Shown here: piece by piece, positions 63,362 through 64,000 of the stretch
Numbering within the stretch: position 1 is the stretch's first letter
Layout of the letters: the number at the start of each line of letters is the position of its first letter
NCBI GenBank assembly: GCA_017114885.1
Contig: WNLJ01000031.1
Coordinates: forward strand, 62,001 to 126,000
Direction of reading: 5' to 3'
Length of the DNA: 64,000 nt
DNA from: Neisseriaceae bacterium PsAf
GTDB lineage: Bacteria > Pseudomonadota > Gammaproteobacteria > Burkholderiales > Neisseriaceae
The notes under the pieces: generated by a model
What the model saw: only the letters and a program-made list of their open reading frames with translations
What the model was told of the DNA's origin: nothing
Databases searched by the model: none
Made by a program: the position numbers and the translations under genes

Positions 63362-64000
63362 ATGGATAAAGATACTCGAAAACAACTTAATTTATCAAAC
63401 GCAACATCCGATAAATTATCAAAGTTACATCTAAACACATTGGCAGATATTGTATTATATCTGCCCCTGCGTTATGAGGACGAAACGAGATTAAGTACTA
63501 TTAATCAAGCGACTATTGGCTCATCTGTTTTAATAGAGGGAACAATAATTAAACAAGCGGTTCAATACCGCCCCAGAAAACAATTATTGCTGCAAATAAA
63601 AGACACACAAAATAGTATATTTTTTATTCGCTTATTTCATTTTTATCCCAACCAACTCAAGCAATATACTGAAAATACCAAAATCAGAGCCTTTGGTGAG
63701 TTAAAAAGAGGATTCTATGGTCTAGAAATGACCCACCCCAAAATTAAAACACAATTTTCTGACCAGCTGAATCCTTATTTAACACCTATTTATCCAACTG
63801 TTAGTGGCTTAAGTCAAAACACCTTACGAACTATTATTGAGAATGCTTTGAGCATAGCTGATTTAGAAGACTTTTTACCCGATAGTCTACTTAAAAAAAA
63901 TGAATTAATCGACTTTAAATCTGCTGTACTCTCCATTCATTACCCTAATCCAGAGCGTTATTATCATGAAGAATTTAATCAAAATCCTGCTTTGAAACGT
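63362..64000 (+). CDS. recG: ATP-dependent DNA helicase RecG, 5' part
   Basis: RecG remodels stalled replication forks and Holliday junctions. Only the first 213 codons are in the window, and the frame is open to the edge. They cover the N-terminal helical region and the wedge (OB-fold) domain: LADIVLYLPLRYEDETRLSTI, the GTIIKQAVQYRPRKQLLLQIKD strand set, LIRLFHFYPNQ-like FFIRLFHFYPNQLKQ, then LTPIYPTVSGLSQNTLRTII and FKSAVLSIHYP. The helicase motifs would lie beyond the end. Confidence 0.93.
   Translation, partial: MDKDTRKQLNLSNATSDKLSKLHLNTLADIVLYLPLRYEDETRLSTINQATIGSSVLIEGTIIKQAVQYRPRKQLLLQIKDTQNSIFFIRLFHFYPNQLKQYTENTKIRAFGELKRGFYGLEMTHPKIKTQFSDQLNPYLTPIYPTVSGLSQNTLRTIIENALSIADLEDFLPDSLLKKNELIDFKSAVLSIHYPNPERYYHEEFNQNPALKR

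Noticed and set aside
1-64000. Neisserial DNA uptake sequences, as a test of a Neisseriaceae origin
   Set aside because: No repeated 10-12 base word resembling GCCGTCTGAA or its known dialects was seen, so no uptake-sequence array is claimed.

Overview
The window is AT-rich (roughly one third GC by eye) and packed with proteobacterial housekeeping genes. Betaproteobacteria fit best. The support is a CNP1-like lipoprotein, a beta-oxidation set whose FadB has the dehydrogenase half before the hydratase half, a TadA carrying an N-terminal TfoX-C-like domain, a lemA/TPM operon and the mtaD-ubiG pair. The order or family cannot be fixed from the sequence. There are no CRISPR arrays, rRNA genes, transposases or integrases. 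One tRNA, tRNA-Arg(CCT), is present.

Layout. 0-3.5 kb: a wrecked glpR-like repressor, a lemA/TPM envelope operon and a CNP1-like lipoprotein. 3.5-10 kb: fadE-fadB-fadA on the minus strand, with a hairpin terminator between fadE and fadB. 10.4-14 kb: a broken PAP2 phosphatase, then darP, trpC and map. 13.7-18.6 kb: iscR-iscS-iscU-iscA-hscB-hscA behind a near-consensus IscR type 1 site, followed by dsbB and a cytochrome b561. 19.9-24.1 kb (minus): lepA, two tandem signal peptidase I genes (one frameshifted) and a dead ClbS/DfsB gene. 24.3-26.3 kb: mtaD-ubiG. 26.7-31.8 kb: accessory envelope genes (several lipoproteins, a hemolysin III protein) and a phospholipid module of ynbA, a PlsC-like acyltransferase and ynbB. 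31.8-38.1 kb (minus): ruvB, tadA and gpmI-envC-ctpA. 38.2-47 kb: yqgE-ruvX, then yajC-secD-secF-dedA-mutL-miaA-pheA. 47-53.8 kb: a helical lipoprotein, an acyl-CoA dehydrogenase, truB-rpsO-pnp and an orphan membrane protein. 53.8-64 kb: a frameshifted hslO, yafJ, an M48 protease, an alpha/beta hydrolase, a DUF1287 protein, leuB, ispB, tRNA-Arg, a GNAT gene without a normal start codon, a GH16 glycoside hydrolase lipoprotein, the 5-formyl-THF cyclo-ligase gene and the 5' part of recG.

How it works together. The core supports Fe-S cluster assembly, Sec secretion and signal-peptide cleavage, periplasmic disulfide formation, cell division (EnvC), translation and RNA turnover, mismatch repair, ubiquinone synthesis (UbiG, IspB) and fatty-acid degradation.

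The most notable pattern is gene decay. At least six genes carry recognisable lesions: glpR-like, PAP2, ClbS/DfsB, lepB copy 2, PlsC-like and hslO. A seventh, the GNAT gene, can only start at a non-standard codon. This suggests a lineage in early or ongoing reductive evolution, possibly host-associated. Three of the lesions are single-base indels in homopolymers, so sequencing error must be excluded for those. The nonsense and start-codon changes are harder to explain that way.
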